A DNA stretch of 64,000 nucleotides from assembly GCF_001659605.2 (NCBI RefSeq), contig NC_035170.2:29492020-29556019 (forward strand). The letters run 5' to 3'. The notes beneath the pieces were generated by a model. The model ran no database searches and was not told where the DNA came from. It was given only the letters and a program-made list of their open reading frames with translations. The position numbers were made by a program, and so were the translations under genes. The stretch comes from Manihot esculenta. Lineage: Eukaryota > Streptophyta > Magnoliopsida > Malpighiales > Euphorbiaceae. Positions within the stretch are counted from its first letter, which is position 1, and every line of letters starts with the position of its first letter. This document shows positions 48,350 to 58,779 of this stretch, in pieces.

Positions 48350-48429
48350 CATCAACTGAAAATGAAACATATCATCATTTTCTTGGAGGGGAAGGAGAGA
48401 TTTTTCAGATCAGAAATCGAGAAAGGGTT
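45321..48429. other. Intergenic with poly-C tract and unexplained GC island
   Basis: A run of 14 C (45380-45393) lies 60 bp after the PIP5K stop, probably in the 3' UTR. A less AT-rich island (about 46240-46440) holds the palindrome CAGGCTATAGAGCCTG (46324-46339). The rest is AT-rich. ORFs at 46926-47264 and 48188-48435 are not supported; the latter runs through an (AG)n tract. Confidence 0.4.
48307..48344. repeat. (AG)19 microsatellite
   Basis: An uninterrupted AG dinucleotide run about 85 bp beyond the 3' end of the MIR166 hairpin pair. Confidence 0.95.
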
Positions 48430-48574
48430 GGTTGACGGGAATGAAGCCTGGTCCGAGATTACATAGGGCTATATATATATATCTTTGAATTTTCACGAGA
48501 AAAAATAATCCCAGAAGTCAAAGATAAAAGATCAAACCTATATCGCCTCGAGCCAAACAACATTCCCATCAACC
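48430..48574 (-). ncRNA. MIR166: MIR166 precursor hairpin 1
   Basis: On the minus strand the 5' arm carries the star strand (48546-48566, beginning GGAATGTTGTTTGGCTCGAG) and the 3' arm the mature miRNA (48436-48456, beginning TCGGACCAGGCTTCATTCCC), identical to canonical miR166 for its first 20 nt and then G. The arms extend by GGTTGA/TCAACC outside the duplex, and the loop side has further pairing (ATATAGG/CCCTAT and ATCTTTGA/TCAAAGAT). The hairpin is about 145 nt. miR166 guides cleavage of class III HD-ZIP mRNAs, controlling leaf polarity, vascular patterning and meristems. Both arm sequences and their spacing make this call firm. Confidence 0.95.
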
Positions 48575-48640
48575 TTAGCCTCTCATCATCAAATATCAGA
48601 CATACGATCCAAGAAAAAGAAGAAGAAGATGGTAATTATA

Positions 48641-48738
48641 TTGAGGGGAATGAAGCCTGGTCCAAAGCTTCCACTGCTTCTGATCGATTTCTTCTCCCAC
48701 ACTTGTGAATGCCTAGAGCCAGCCAACATTCCCTTCAA
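48641..48738 (-). ncRNA. MIR166: MIR166 precursor hairpin 2
   Basis: Second, shorter hairpin (about 98 nt), 66 bp upstream of hairpin 1 in transcription order. The 3' arm mature miRNA (48645-48665) begins TTGGACCAGGCTTCATTCCC, so position 2 is T instead of the canonical C. The 5' arm star (48712-48732) begins GGAATGTTGGCTGGCTCTAG. TTGA/TCAA pairs close the base. The position-2 change would make a G:U pair with HD-ZIP III sites and could weaken targeting or alter the loaded isoform. The short gap suggests one bicistronic primary transcript. Confidence 0.92.
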
Positions 48739-48802
48739 AAACAACCATTAATGAGTTTCTACTCTTTCTGCTACAATCCTTAGAACCCTAATCCGTCTAG
48801 GT

Positions 48803-48860
48803 GAGAGAGAGAGAGAGAGAGAGAGCAGACTTGAAAAAACCCTAGCCCTCTTGGTTTATA
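48803..48860 (-). promoter_or_regulatory. Promoter of the MIR166 pair: TATA box and CT-rich start region
   Basis: On the minus strand TATAAA lies at 48860-48855 (in CTTTATAAACC). A pure CT run follows at 48825-48803, 30 bp downstream, where a start site would fall; such pyrimidine patches are common in plant core promoters. Hairpin 2 begins about 65 bp further on. TSS position is inferred. Confidence 0.65.
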
Positions 48861-50230
48861 AAGAGAAAGGGTAACGGAAAATTATTAAATAAATCTGAAC
48901 TACGATGTGGCATGATATGTTGATACTCTCACCATGGAAATTAGGACACCTCACTAAAATTTAGTAGGTGACTTAGCTAGTTATTTTTTTAAATTAAATT
49001 GACTCATTCAATATATTTTAATAATAATTAAATAATAAATATTTCAATTATATTAAAATTATAAATACAAAGTAATTGTAAATATAATTTAGTGATAAAT
49101 GTTTAATATTAAATATATGATAATAAATATATCTGAATAAATTAAAGATATTTTCACTATTTAATTCTTAATTTTCGGTTTAAAAAATATGACGTCATTT
49201 TTTTATTAACGTTAAGTCCTAAAGAATGTAATTAGGCTGATATGGGATGTATTATTTTGATTACTAAAAACATGAGAGTCAGTTTCAACAAGAGATTGAG
49301 GCTCACGCGTTGTGAGATAAAGTGGAAGAGAGGGAGCAGGTCCATTAATTGTGCATTTATTGAAACTGATCATCTACTAAAAAGCTAACTTCAACTGTAA
49401 GCACCGTACGCACCCGCAAGAATCGTGTTGTTCGATCTCCAGCTCACCACCCCTGCCCTTCTATTACTTGCTACTGCCAGTCATTTAGACTTCATCACCT
49501 TCTACTGCCGGTTACGCTTGAAGTTGGAGGAGATCAAACTCGGAGGTTAGGCTTTATTGTTCATCGGAACTCACGCGCACAGATCGGACGGTGAAGATTC
49601 GCCCATGTAGTATGCCGAGTGGTGGGGGGGGAAAACGAGTACCACGTGCAGCAATTTAATGCAGTCTACGTTCTGTCACTGTTTGTGTTTCAGTGTTTGG
49701 ATACCTTTCCTTTCCTTTCCTTCCAGAAAAAATAACAGAAAAATCAAAGCTCCAAGGAAGAGATAACAACGAAATTTTGAATAATAATAATAATAATAAT
49801 AATAGAAGTGGGGATGGAGGGAAAAGAATGAGGGTGAAATGAATGAGGGAGGGAGAGAGAAGGCAATGATGAGTTAATGATGAAAGGGGAAAGACGGGGA
49901 AGGAAAGTGAGTGGGCGGTGCGAGGAAGGGAAACAGAGGTGTGTGTCAGTCAGATGTATAGCAGCTGCTAAGGACAAGCCGTGTAGTACGTATCTCCCTT
50001 AAGTTTCTTCTTCTTTATTTGCCTTTTATCATGGAATTCTTCAAGCTTTTATTTATGGAAAATAAATTAAAGAAAATATTATAAATATATAAAAAAGGCC
50101 CAAGCCTATAAGGATATACAAAAAAGGCCAAGGCCTTTAAAGAAAAACTACAATAGAACCCAAGATCTTAGAGCCTAAAAAATAAAAGTCCAAGAAAACA
50201 AACAATCCTAAAGACCCATAAACAACTTGA
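48861..50230. other. Upstream region of MIR166, no gene seen
   Basis: Mixed composition: AT-rich at 48960-49200 and less so at 49260-49720. (AAT)n at about 49781-49803. GA-rich at 49800-49940. ORFs here are low-complexity Ser/Pro frames opposite GA-rich DNA. Confidence 0.4.
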
Positions 50231-50238
50231 CCCATATG

Positions 50239-50696
50239 TAGGGGTGAGCACTCAGTCGGTTCGGTTCAAAATCGAACCGAATTGAATAAATTAAAAATTA
50301 AAATTTTAGTGTTTATGAAAACCGAACTGATTTTGATTAGAAATCAAATCGAATTGAACCGGTCTGATTCGATTTGATTCGGTTCGATTTGAACGGTTTC
50401 GATTTTTAATAATTTTTTTTATTTTTTACACTTTATTTTTAATATTTTAAAATTTAATTAAAATATTTAATTTTAGTATGATTTAATTTCTCTATATTAT
50501 TGAAAAAATATATTATTATCACTAATCGATTTGATTCGATTTTTTTAGTTTTTTTTTCTGATTAAAATCGAATCGAAATAATCGAAATTTCTGAAATTAA
50601 AAACTGAACCAAACCAAAAAGTATCAAAAACCGAACTAAATTTTTAAATCGATTCGATCGATTTTTTTAGTTTGAACCGAATACTGCTCACCCCTA
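50239..50696. mobile_element. hAT-type MITE with TIRs and 8-bp target-site duplication
   Basis: 458 bp. Ends are TAGGGGTGAGCA and TGCTCACCCCTA (12-bp perfect TIRs), with more inverted similarity inside (GGTTCAAA/TTTGAACC). Flanks are CCCATATG (50231-50238) and CCCATATC (50697-50704), an 8-bp duplication with one mismatch, as hAT transposases produce. No coding capacity. Confidence 0.9.
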
Positions 50697-50704
50697 CCCA
50701 TATC

Positions 50705-51939
50705 CCTGACCTGGTAGCCATACATGCAGTCCTAGAAAATTTGAGAATTATGTTATTTTGTTGTAATTTTTCTGTAAATTTTATTATTTTAATTACTTGA
50801 AATTTCTCAATAGTCAAGAATTTGTCTTAAAATTTTACTGTAGAATTGATTAGTGTACAAATGCTGGCTGAATCATGAAATTGATTATGTTCTTGGTGGC
50901 ATGAAATAAAAAGGATAATTACAAAAAATTATATATTTTGGTAACTTTTCTTTTAAATAGTAATTTAATTTGTGATAAAAAAGATCAAGTAATTTTACTC
51001 TATTAGCTGAGTAATTTTTTTTAATACAGTTAATAAATATTTATATATCATTTAAAAATTAATTAAAAATAATTTTTATTAGGATAAATTATATTTAATT
51101 TTTAAAATGTTATAAAATATATAATTTAATTTATATATTTATTAAATTTAATTATAAAGTTTTATTTTATAATAAAATAGTCTCTTTAATTATAATTCAA
51201 CTATACATTCTTATAAATTAATCCTTTAATATTATAATTATAAATAAATATTTATAATTTTGTATAAATTAATTTCATATGTTTATTAAATTTAATATTT
51301 TATAGTTAAAAATAATTAATAAAATAAGAATTAAATAAAGAATCTTATCACAATATATATCTAAATTCAAATCTATTTTTTTTAAATTTAATTAGGATAA
51401 AAGGAAGATATTAGATTTTTATTTAATTTTTATTTTATTATTTTTAACATATTAGGAGAGTCAAGACACCTCGTTTTAGTAACCTTTGCAGCAAAAACTT
51501 TGAGAAAGTAGCTTGAGCATCAAATCACCATGCTTTGCATCCAAAGGAAGATTAATATTTAGAAAGCAACAGGAGTATAAAAACTGAATCAAACTATTTA
51601 TAAATTATTTAAAATTTAATTTGATAAAAATTTAATTAAATTCAACTTAATTTTTAAATGAATCAAAATCAAATTTAAATTTAAATTTTAGACTCGATAA
51701 ATAAACGAACCAAATTTAAATTTTATAGTATTTCACTTGTTAAAATTTATAAAATTAAATTATTTTTAAATTCATAAACGATCTTATTAAATAAATTGAA
51801 ATTATTATTATGAGAAAATACATACAAACGTACATATATTTTTATGAGTTAAATTTAAATTTTTTAAAATTCAACTCTATATAATTTAGTTATTCTTTTA
51901 AAAAACTTCTTTTTATTTAAAATGTTAAAATTTAAAAGG
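50705..51939. other. AT-rich intergenic
   Basis: No gene or clear repeat. 51600-51850 contains AAATTTAAATTTAAATTT-like words. Viral similarity starts at about 51940. Confidence 0.4.
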
Positions 51940-52560
51940 TAGAGAAGATTCAAATCAAGATTTTTGGAAAGAGAAATTTTTAACAGGACTTCCTCATTTT
52001 CTAAGAGAGAAAGTACGAAATAATATAAAACAACAATTTGAAAACCCAATACCTTATAATAAAATGACATATGAACAATTGATAAGTATAATTCAAAAGA
52101 AAGGTTTACAAATTTGCCACGATCTAAAATTATAAAAAACTTTAAAATATGAAATGCATAAAACTAAATAAGAATTAGGATCTTTTTGTAAACAGTTTGA
52201 TTATGGAATAGGTCAAAATAAGAGTTGCAATGGTCAATGTTCAAAATTGCAACCAAGAAAGCATTATAAGAAGAACAAATATTACAAAAAAGGATATATA
52301 GCAAAACCTAATAAAGAAGAATATTATAAAAAGAAAAATTATAAACCTTATAAAAATATAGAAAGAATGCACAAACAAGTAAAACTCAAGTTAAGAAATC
52401 ATTTAAGGATTTAACATGTTATAATTGTGGAAAGAAAGGATATACATCTAAATTTTATAAGTTTAATAAAAAACTAAATGAATTAAGTCTAGATGAAGAA
52501 GTCATAAATAAAATTCAAGAATTATATATAGATTCAGAAACTTCAAGATCGGATATAATG
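51940..52560 (+). pseudogene. Endogenous caulimovirid coat-protein C-part with degenerate zinc knuckle
   Basis: Reads FWKEKFLTGLPHFLREKV and a Lys/Tyr-rich basic region, then CYNCGKKGY with the downstream His and Cys ligand positions altered. At least two in-frame stops. The equivalent region in the minus piece (56407-57420) is about 90-95 percent similar by eye. Confidence 0.75.
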
Positions 52561-52827
52561 GAAAGTGATTAAGTGGATGAATTATAAACTAGTTCATCAG
52601 AAAAATCAATAAGTGTTTTAACTAAAGAACAGAATTTTTTATTAGAATTAATAAATAATATTGAAGATAGTAGTACTAAAGAAAAATTTCGTAAAAAATT
52701 AATTAAAAGTTTTGATGAAGCAGAAGAATTTGATCATAATATTCCTAAAATAAATAAATAAACGTATGATTTAACTAAAATATTAAGTAAAAATAAACAA
52801 TTATAAGAAAAAATATCTATAGAAGAT

Positions 52828-53040
52828 TTGAATAAAGAAATAAGAATAATAAAAGCAGAAGTGAAAGAATTAAAGAATCAACTTCAAAAAGATGCAAAAA
52901 GGATAAAATTATTAGAAGAACAATTAATTTCTGAATCATCTTCTTCATCCGAAAGAGAAGAAGAGGATGAACAAAATGAAATAAGTCAATTAGATAGTAA
53001 AGAAGTAGATGATAATTTTATATTACTATTATTTGGCTAA
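52828..53040 (+). pseudogene. Endogenous caulimovirid acidic, coiled-coil linker region
   Basis: A 70-residue frame with Lys/Glu heptad-like content (EVKELKNQLQKDAKRIKLLE) followed by a Ser run and an acidic stretch. It is part of the viral polyprotein between the zinc knuckle and the protease region. Confidence 0.55.
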
Positions 53041-53402
53041 ATATTTCTGAATCATTTAAATATTTTAGGAAAGACGGAGGCAATAATAGTAAATCAAGAT
53101 TTAGAAATAAAAACTGTATTCTTATTATCTCAATAAATAAATCACATGGTAATATTAGAAACACTATTTATAAATCTTATAACACCTTATTCAGTAAAAG
53201 ATGATTCTATAAAGTTTAAAATAAAAAATAAAACAATAAAATTAGTATTTACAGAGAAGCCTAAAAGAAAAAATTTAAATCTAATAAAAGTGCATTCCAT
53301 TAGAGCAATGGAAATAAATTCAATAATAAAATCTAAAACAGAAGATCTAAGAGACTTAAAGAATAATGTATATTTAAATAGAATAAAAAATCAATTAGAA
53401 TA
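53041..53402 (+). pseudogene. Endogenous caulimovirid protease-region relic
   Basis: Follows the acidic region and precedes RT, where caulimovirids encode an aspartic protease. Stops interrupt it, and I cannot identify a convincing D-S/T-G motif. Assigned by position. Confidence 0.4.
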
Positions 53403-53521
53403 AAACATTGTAAAAGCTAAAATATAAAGTTTAAAAAATTATATGGAAAAGGAATTATGTTCAGAAGAATAGAAAACAACATATAGTAGATTTACCGTAT
53501 GAAGAAAATTTTGATGAAAAG

Positions 53522-54154
53522 ATGATATCAACTAAGACTAGACCAATTCAAATGAAACCAGATTTAATGGAATATTGTAAAAAAGAAATTAAAAGCCTTG
53601 AAGATAAGAAATTAATAAGTAAATCAAGAAGCCATTGGTCATATGCAGCTTTTTATGTCAATAAAAATGCAGAAATTGAAAGAGGAACGTCTAGATTAGT
53701 TATAAATTATAAACTATTAAATAAAGCACTAAAATGGATTAGGTACCCAATCCCAAATAAAAAGGATCTTCTAAATAAATTATTTAATGCTAATATTTTT
53801 AGTAAATTTGATATGAAATCAAATTATTGGCAAATTCAAATACATCCTAAAGATCGTTATAAAACTGCATTTACTGTTCCGTTTGGACAATATGAATGGA
53901 ATGTAATGCCTTTTGGTTTAAAAAATGCACCATCAAAATTTCAAAGAATTATGAATAATATTTTTAATCTATTTTCAAGATTTTGTATTGTTTATATTGA
54001 CGATGTTTTAATATTCAGTCAAACTATTGAAGAACATTTTAAACATCTAAAAATATTTTGTATGATTATAAAGAAGAATGGTTTAGCGTTAAGTAAAACT
54101 AAAATGCATTTATTTGAGATTAGAATCAGATTTCTAGGTCATTATATTGAATAA
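53522..54154 (+). pseudogene. Endogenous caulimovirid reverse transcriptase relic
   Basis: 210 residues uninterrupted. RT motifs: YPIPNKKDLL, FSKFDMKSNYWQI, FGLKNAPSKFQR, and the catalytic YIDD with D160-D161 (53999-54004), then FLGHYIE and an in-frame stop. The YIDD box and the overall pattern match plant pararetroviruses rather than the chromoviruses in this window. Isolated by stops on both sides. Confidence 0.88.
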
Positions 54155-54170
54155 GGAATAATTCAACCAA

Positions 54171-54790
54171 TTGAAAGTAACAATGGTATTTGGAGATAAA
54201 TTTTCCGATGAAATAACAAATAAAACTCAATTACAAAAGTTCCTTGGATGTCTAAATTATATTATTGATTTTTATCCAAATCTAAACAAGATGATAAAAC
54301 CACTTCATGGCAGGTTAAAGAAAAATCCAGGACCATGGACTAATAAACATACCAGCATCATAAGACATATTAAATCATTAGTAAAAGAGATTCCATATTT
54401 ATATATTCCTAATCCAACAACATTTAAAATTATAGAAACAGATGCTTCGGATATATGATATGGGGGAATTTTAAAACAAATGATAGATAATAAAGAAAGA
54501 ATAATTCAGTTCACTTCAGGACATTGGAATTCAGCCCAAATAAATTATTCAACCATTAAAAAGGAAATTTTGAGTATAGTAATATGTATAAATAAATTTC
54601 AATCTGATTTGTTAAATAAAAAATTTCTAGTCAAAATTGATTGTAAATCAGCAAAAAATGTTTTAAAGAAAGATGTCAAAAATTTACTTCTAAACAAATT
54701 TTTGCTAGATGACAAGCACTTTTAAGTATTTTTTATTTTGATATTGAGTATATTAAAGGAAGTAATAACAATATACCAGATTTTCTGACT
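54171..54790 (+). pseudogene. Endogenous caulimovirid RNase H relic
   Basis: Two frames (54171-54458 and 54480-54725) contain FLGCLNYIIDFYPNL, ETDASD, and NYSTIKKEILSIV, typical of RT connection and RNase H. A TGA at 54456-54458 and a later frameshift break it. A tail resembling YIKGSNNNIPDFLTRE lies at about 54750-54800. Confidence 0.8.
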
Positions 54791-54829
54791 AGAGAATTTA
54801 TACAGAACAATGGGGCGAAAGAAAAATAA

Positions 54830-55380
54830 ACAGAAAGAAATAAAATACAGTTCAAGCTCTACTCCTAAAGCTCTTTCAGAGCATTCATAAAATTTAAATC
54901 AAACTCTAAAAACCCTTCAGAAGTTCTATAAATATTCTCAAGTTTTATTAATACAGTAAGTTTCTTAAATTTTATATACATTGTAAGTCCGTGTTGACGG
55001 CACCTTTCTCTTCTCCCTCCACAATCAGACTTAATTCTGGGGATCTCAGGTTAAAGTTGCAGGAACCCTAAACCATATAAAAATTTTATGTTGATTACTG
55101 TTATTATTTGGCTATGATCTTGAGAGCCGAATCTGGCTATGATCTTGGAAGACACTATTTTTTTAAATCCTTTGTGTCTTGGTAATCTCTGTTTTATTTA
55201 AAAATTTTATGTTAATTACTGTTATTATTTGGCTATGATCTTGAGATCCGGACCTGGCTATGATCTTGGAAGCCACTATTTTTTAAATCCTTTGTGTCTT
55301 GGTAATCTCTGTTTTATAATCTCTATTAGTATTTGCCACTACTCACTCGTGGTTAATATATTTTGATCAACATAGTATTA
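54830..55380 (+). other. Endogenous caulimovirid non-coding region with 121-bp tandem duplication
   Basis: No long frame. A unit of about 121 bp (about 55080-55200 and 55201-55321) is repeated, each containing GGCTATGATCTTG twice. A TATA-like TCTATAAATATTC lies at about 54926-54938. This corresponds to the viral intergenic/leader region. Confidence 0.6.
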
Positions 55381-56021
55381 AAACAACCACCAGATTTCTC
55401 AACTGGTTTTTAAGATGGTGGCAATATAGAGGTATTACTGATGAAATTTTATCACCAGAAGTACTTCAAATATATCAGTATTTTAAAACTAATTATAAAC
55501 TAGCTCAGAGTAAGATGTATATTCCTTCTTTAATGTATTTTTGTATGCAATTTTTTATTCCTTGGATATATCAATGGTTTTTTGATTTCTAGTATATGAC
55601 AGGATCCAATATTCCAGTTATAGTAAGAAAGTATAAAATAAAATGGTTAGAATCATTCAAAAATACCACCACAGAAATTGTTGTAAAAAATTGGATCATC
55701 AAAAGAGCTCAGTTTCCTACTGTCTCTTATGCTAATAAATTAACTCTGCAAGAACAACCTTCATTTGGAGCACAGAAGGCTCAGTGCCAAGCATTACTTG
55801 CAGTAGCTAAAACTCCTGAAGAATATAAGATGATTTGCCAGCAAATATTTAATCATCTTGGCTCAGGAGAATCAGTAAAGAATGAAAAACTAAAGCAAGA
55901 AGAAATTAAATCCTCCAATAAAGATTCATCAAGGAAAGCACTCAGCAGAAGGAAAAATAAAAAAACAGTCCAGTTCAGAATCGAAGTCGACAACGTCATC
56001 CAGTACGTCATTCTCCAGTAA
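55381..56021 (+). pseudogene. Endogenous caulimovirid frame downstream of the leader (function unknown)
   Basis: One frame from 55381 through a single TAG (about 55591-55593) to 56021. The 141-residue part from 55596 is intact, with a hydrophobic/basic start and a Lys/Ser-rich end. It follows the leader, so it may be the start of a viral ORF. I do not recognise a domain. Confidence 0.5.
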
Positions 56022-56106
56022 AAATCCGACATCTTCCTATTGTGACAACATTGAAGATGACTGCTATGGAATACTTCTAGCTATCAAAATAAAGAGCAAG
56101 ACAGAA

Positions 56107-56335
56107 AGATAAAAAAAAAAAAAGAAAAAAGAAAAAAGAAAAAGAAAAGAAAGAAAAGCTAAAGAAAAAATGAAAGAAAAAGAAGGACACCTCTTCGTCC
56201 TCATCTTCAGACTCAGGGTAAAGACAAAAACAGTAAAAATTCGATGGCAGACAAACTATTCATGAGCAGTAAAAGTTTCGTCCTCATCTAAACACATGAA
56301 AACAGTAAAAAGATTCAAAAATTTTCTTTAAATAG
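56107..56335 (+). promoter_or_regulatory. Purine-rich tract and TATA-like box at the end of the viral plus piece
   Basis: A nearly pure A/G stretch (about 56107-56185) precedes TTTAAATAG at 56327-56335, followed by GGAGCCTTTCCCCTTG. Caulimovirid genome-length promoters have a similar TATA plus CT-rich start. Activity in the host is unknown. Confidence 0.4.
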
Positions 56336-56406
56336 GGAGCCTTTCCCCTTGTGAAGGCACACAATCATATTACCTTCTTGTAATATTTCTCTCATCCTCC
56401 ACCCTA

Positions 56407-58100
56407 CTTCTCTTTCGGATGAAGAAGATGATTTAGAAATTAATTGTTCTTCTAATAATTTTATCCTTTTTGCATCTTTTTGAAGTTGATTATTTAATTA
56501 TTTTACTTCTGCTTTTATTATTCTTGTGTCTTTATTCAAATCTTCTATAGATGTTTTTTCTTTTAATTATTTATTTTTATTTAATATTTTAGTTAAATCA
56601 TACGTTTGTTTATTTATTTTAGAGATATTGTGGTCAAATTCTTCTGCTTCATCAAAGTTTTTAATTAATTTTTTAAGAAATTTTTCTTTAGTACTACTGT
56701 CTTCAATATTATTTATTAATTCTAATAAGGAACTTTGTTCTTTAGTTAAAATACTTATTGATTTTTCTGACGAACTAGTTTGTAATTCATCCACTTGATT
56801 TTCACTTTCCATTATATCTGATCCTGAAGTTTATGAATTTATATATAATTCTTGAATTTTATTTATGACTTCTTCATCTAAACTTAATTTTAGTTTTTTA
56901 TTAAATTTACAAAATTTAGATGTATATCATTTTTTTCCACAATTATAACATATTAAATCCTTAAATGATTTCTTAACTTGGGTTTTACTTGTTTGTGCAT
57001 TCTTTCTATATTTTCTATAAGGTTTATAATTTTTCCTTTTATAATATTCTTCTTTATTAGGTTTTGCTATATATCTTTTTTTATAATGTTGGTTCTTATA
57101 TTGCTTTCTTGGTTGCAATTTTGAACATTGACCATTACAACTTTTATTTTGACCTATTTCAAAATCAAACTGTTTACAAAAAGATCATAGTTCTTGTTTA
57201 GTTTTATGCATTTCATATTTTAAAGTTCTTTGTAATTTTAGATCACGGCAAAAAAGTAAACCTTTATTTTGAATTATACTTATCATTTGTCCATATGTCA
57301 TTTTACTATAAGGTATTGGGTTTCCAAATTGTTGTTTTATATTATTTCATACTTTCTCTCCTAGGAAATAAGGAAGTCCTGCTAAAAATTTCTCTTTCCA
57401 AAAATCTTGATTTAAATCTTCTCTTAACATTAGCCTAGTAAAAAATGTAGTATTATAATACTGAAAATCACTCAATTTTTTACATTTTAAATTACTTAAT
57501 AACTCAGTATTTTTATCTTTTAAATGTGATGGATCTCCTATAAAATGTAAGGAAATTATTAAAATTAATGTTGATACTGCATCTTGGATAGTTTTTCCAT
57601 TCTTATTATATATCGGGTCTCCTTGACTATTTATTTGAATTGAATTTAATATGTCTATTTATTCTTGATCAGTTAAATGATAATTCCACCAGCCTTTTAA
57701 TTGACCTGTAAATTGTGCTATAATTATTTCAGCAATTGCCCTATCTAAAGCAATTGACTGAGTTTTATATGCATTAGCTACCATCGTCATTTGATGTAAT
57801 ATACTTAAAATATTGTATTCAGATAGTCCATCTATATTTCATTCATATACTGTTGAAGCATTATATTTAAATTGAGAAGTAATATTTGGTTTATCTAATA
57901 TTCCTAAATCTGGTGCTCTACTAACTATTTCTTTGTGTAATATAGGATTTATTTCAAATTGTTTTGCATCTTCTGATCCTGGTTGACTTTGTTCTGTTTC
58001 GGTTTGTGATTCTTCTTCTTTTATTACATTTATATTTCTTGACTATAGTGTTTCTGGTGCTACATTTTTACTAGATTCTGACGTTTCTATTCTACTTAAC
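56407..58100 (-). pseudogene. Endogenous caulimovirid coat protein to coiled-region relic
   Basis: Fragments read (minus strand) an acidic Gln-rich start, GWWNYHL and FWKEKFLAGLPYF, a basic Lys/Tyr region, CYNCGKK, and an 81-residue Glu/Lys frame (56567-56812). Stops separate the pieces. Its 3' kilobase mirrors 51940-52960 on the other strand. Confidence 0.75.
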
Positions 58101-58199
58101 TGCTCTTTTAGAGTTTGTAAGAATTCATTTTTATTTTTTAATTCCTTTTGATTTGAGCTAGATACTTAATATGGCTTAAAGATGTGTGACTTTATTTTT

Positions 58200-58760
58200 G
58201 GTTTTATTTCTTCTTTTTCTTCTACCTGTTTATTTTTTAAAAGATTTTCCACCTTTTTTAATTGAGTTCCTATGCATATTAGACTTGCATTACTAAAATT
58301 ATTTTGTTCTATTATCTTTTTATCTGTATTGTTTTCTTTAGCTATTTTATAAGGTGCACATATTATTTTCTTATCCCCATGTAATATTTTACTTATTGTT
58401 TTGGGTGGAAATTCACTTTGGATTACTGTATTATTTATTATCCATTCTGGTCTTTTGTCTCTTACTGTTATCAGGTTAAAATTTTTTGTTTTATATAATT
58501 TAAACCACTTAAAAAATTTTATTTCTTCGTTATTTTTAATATATTCAAAGTATTTTTCTTTTAATTCTTCAAAATTATTTTCTTTAACTATTTTATTTAA
58601 TTTACTTAAATTTTTTGTTTTTATTATTTCTTTGATAAATTTCTTTTCAATATTTTCTTTACTAATTACATTTAATTCTCTATTTATTTTATTTATGTTT
58701 TCCGTTATGGCAGATGCCGACGGCGAGGATGGCGGTGAAGTTGTTAGTTCAGCTTACTAG
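58200..58760 (-). pseudogene. Endogenous caulimovirid linker between movement and coat regions
   Basis: On the minus strand a Lys/Asn/Glu-rich frame (ENIEKKFIKEIIKTK, FEELKEKYFEYIKNNEE) runs opposite the spurious plus-strand ORF at 58401-58760. No domain recognised; assigned by position. Confidence 0.5.
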
Positions 58761-58779
58761 TTTATATAATTTTCTACTG

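Larger units (their letters stand above)
51940..56400 (+). mobile_element. Endogenous caulimovirid (pararetrovirus), plus-strand piece
   Basis: AT-rich viral DNA integrated in the host genome. In order: the coat-protein C-part with a zinc knuckle, an acidic coiled stretch, protease-like sequence, RT, RNase H, a non-coding leader, the start of another frame, and a promoter-like end. Frames are broken by many stops and frameshifts, so it is non-functional. The domain order coat protein-zinc knuckle-RT-RNase H, with the movement protein upstream in the other piece, fits petuvirus/florendovirus-like caulimovirids; genus uncertain. Confidence 0.85.

Noticed and set aside
48188..48435. ORFs on both strands through the AG microsatellite
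   Set aside because: Runs of RE or SL come from the dinucleotide repeat; the region flanks the MIR166 pair.
58401..58760. 119-aa Phe/Leu/Ser-rich plus-strand ORF
   Set aside because: Opposite strand of the Lys/Glu/Asn-rich viral linker; hydrophobicity is a mirror effect.
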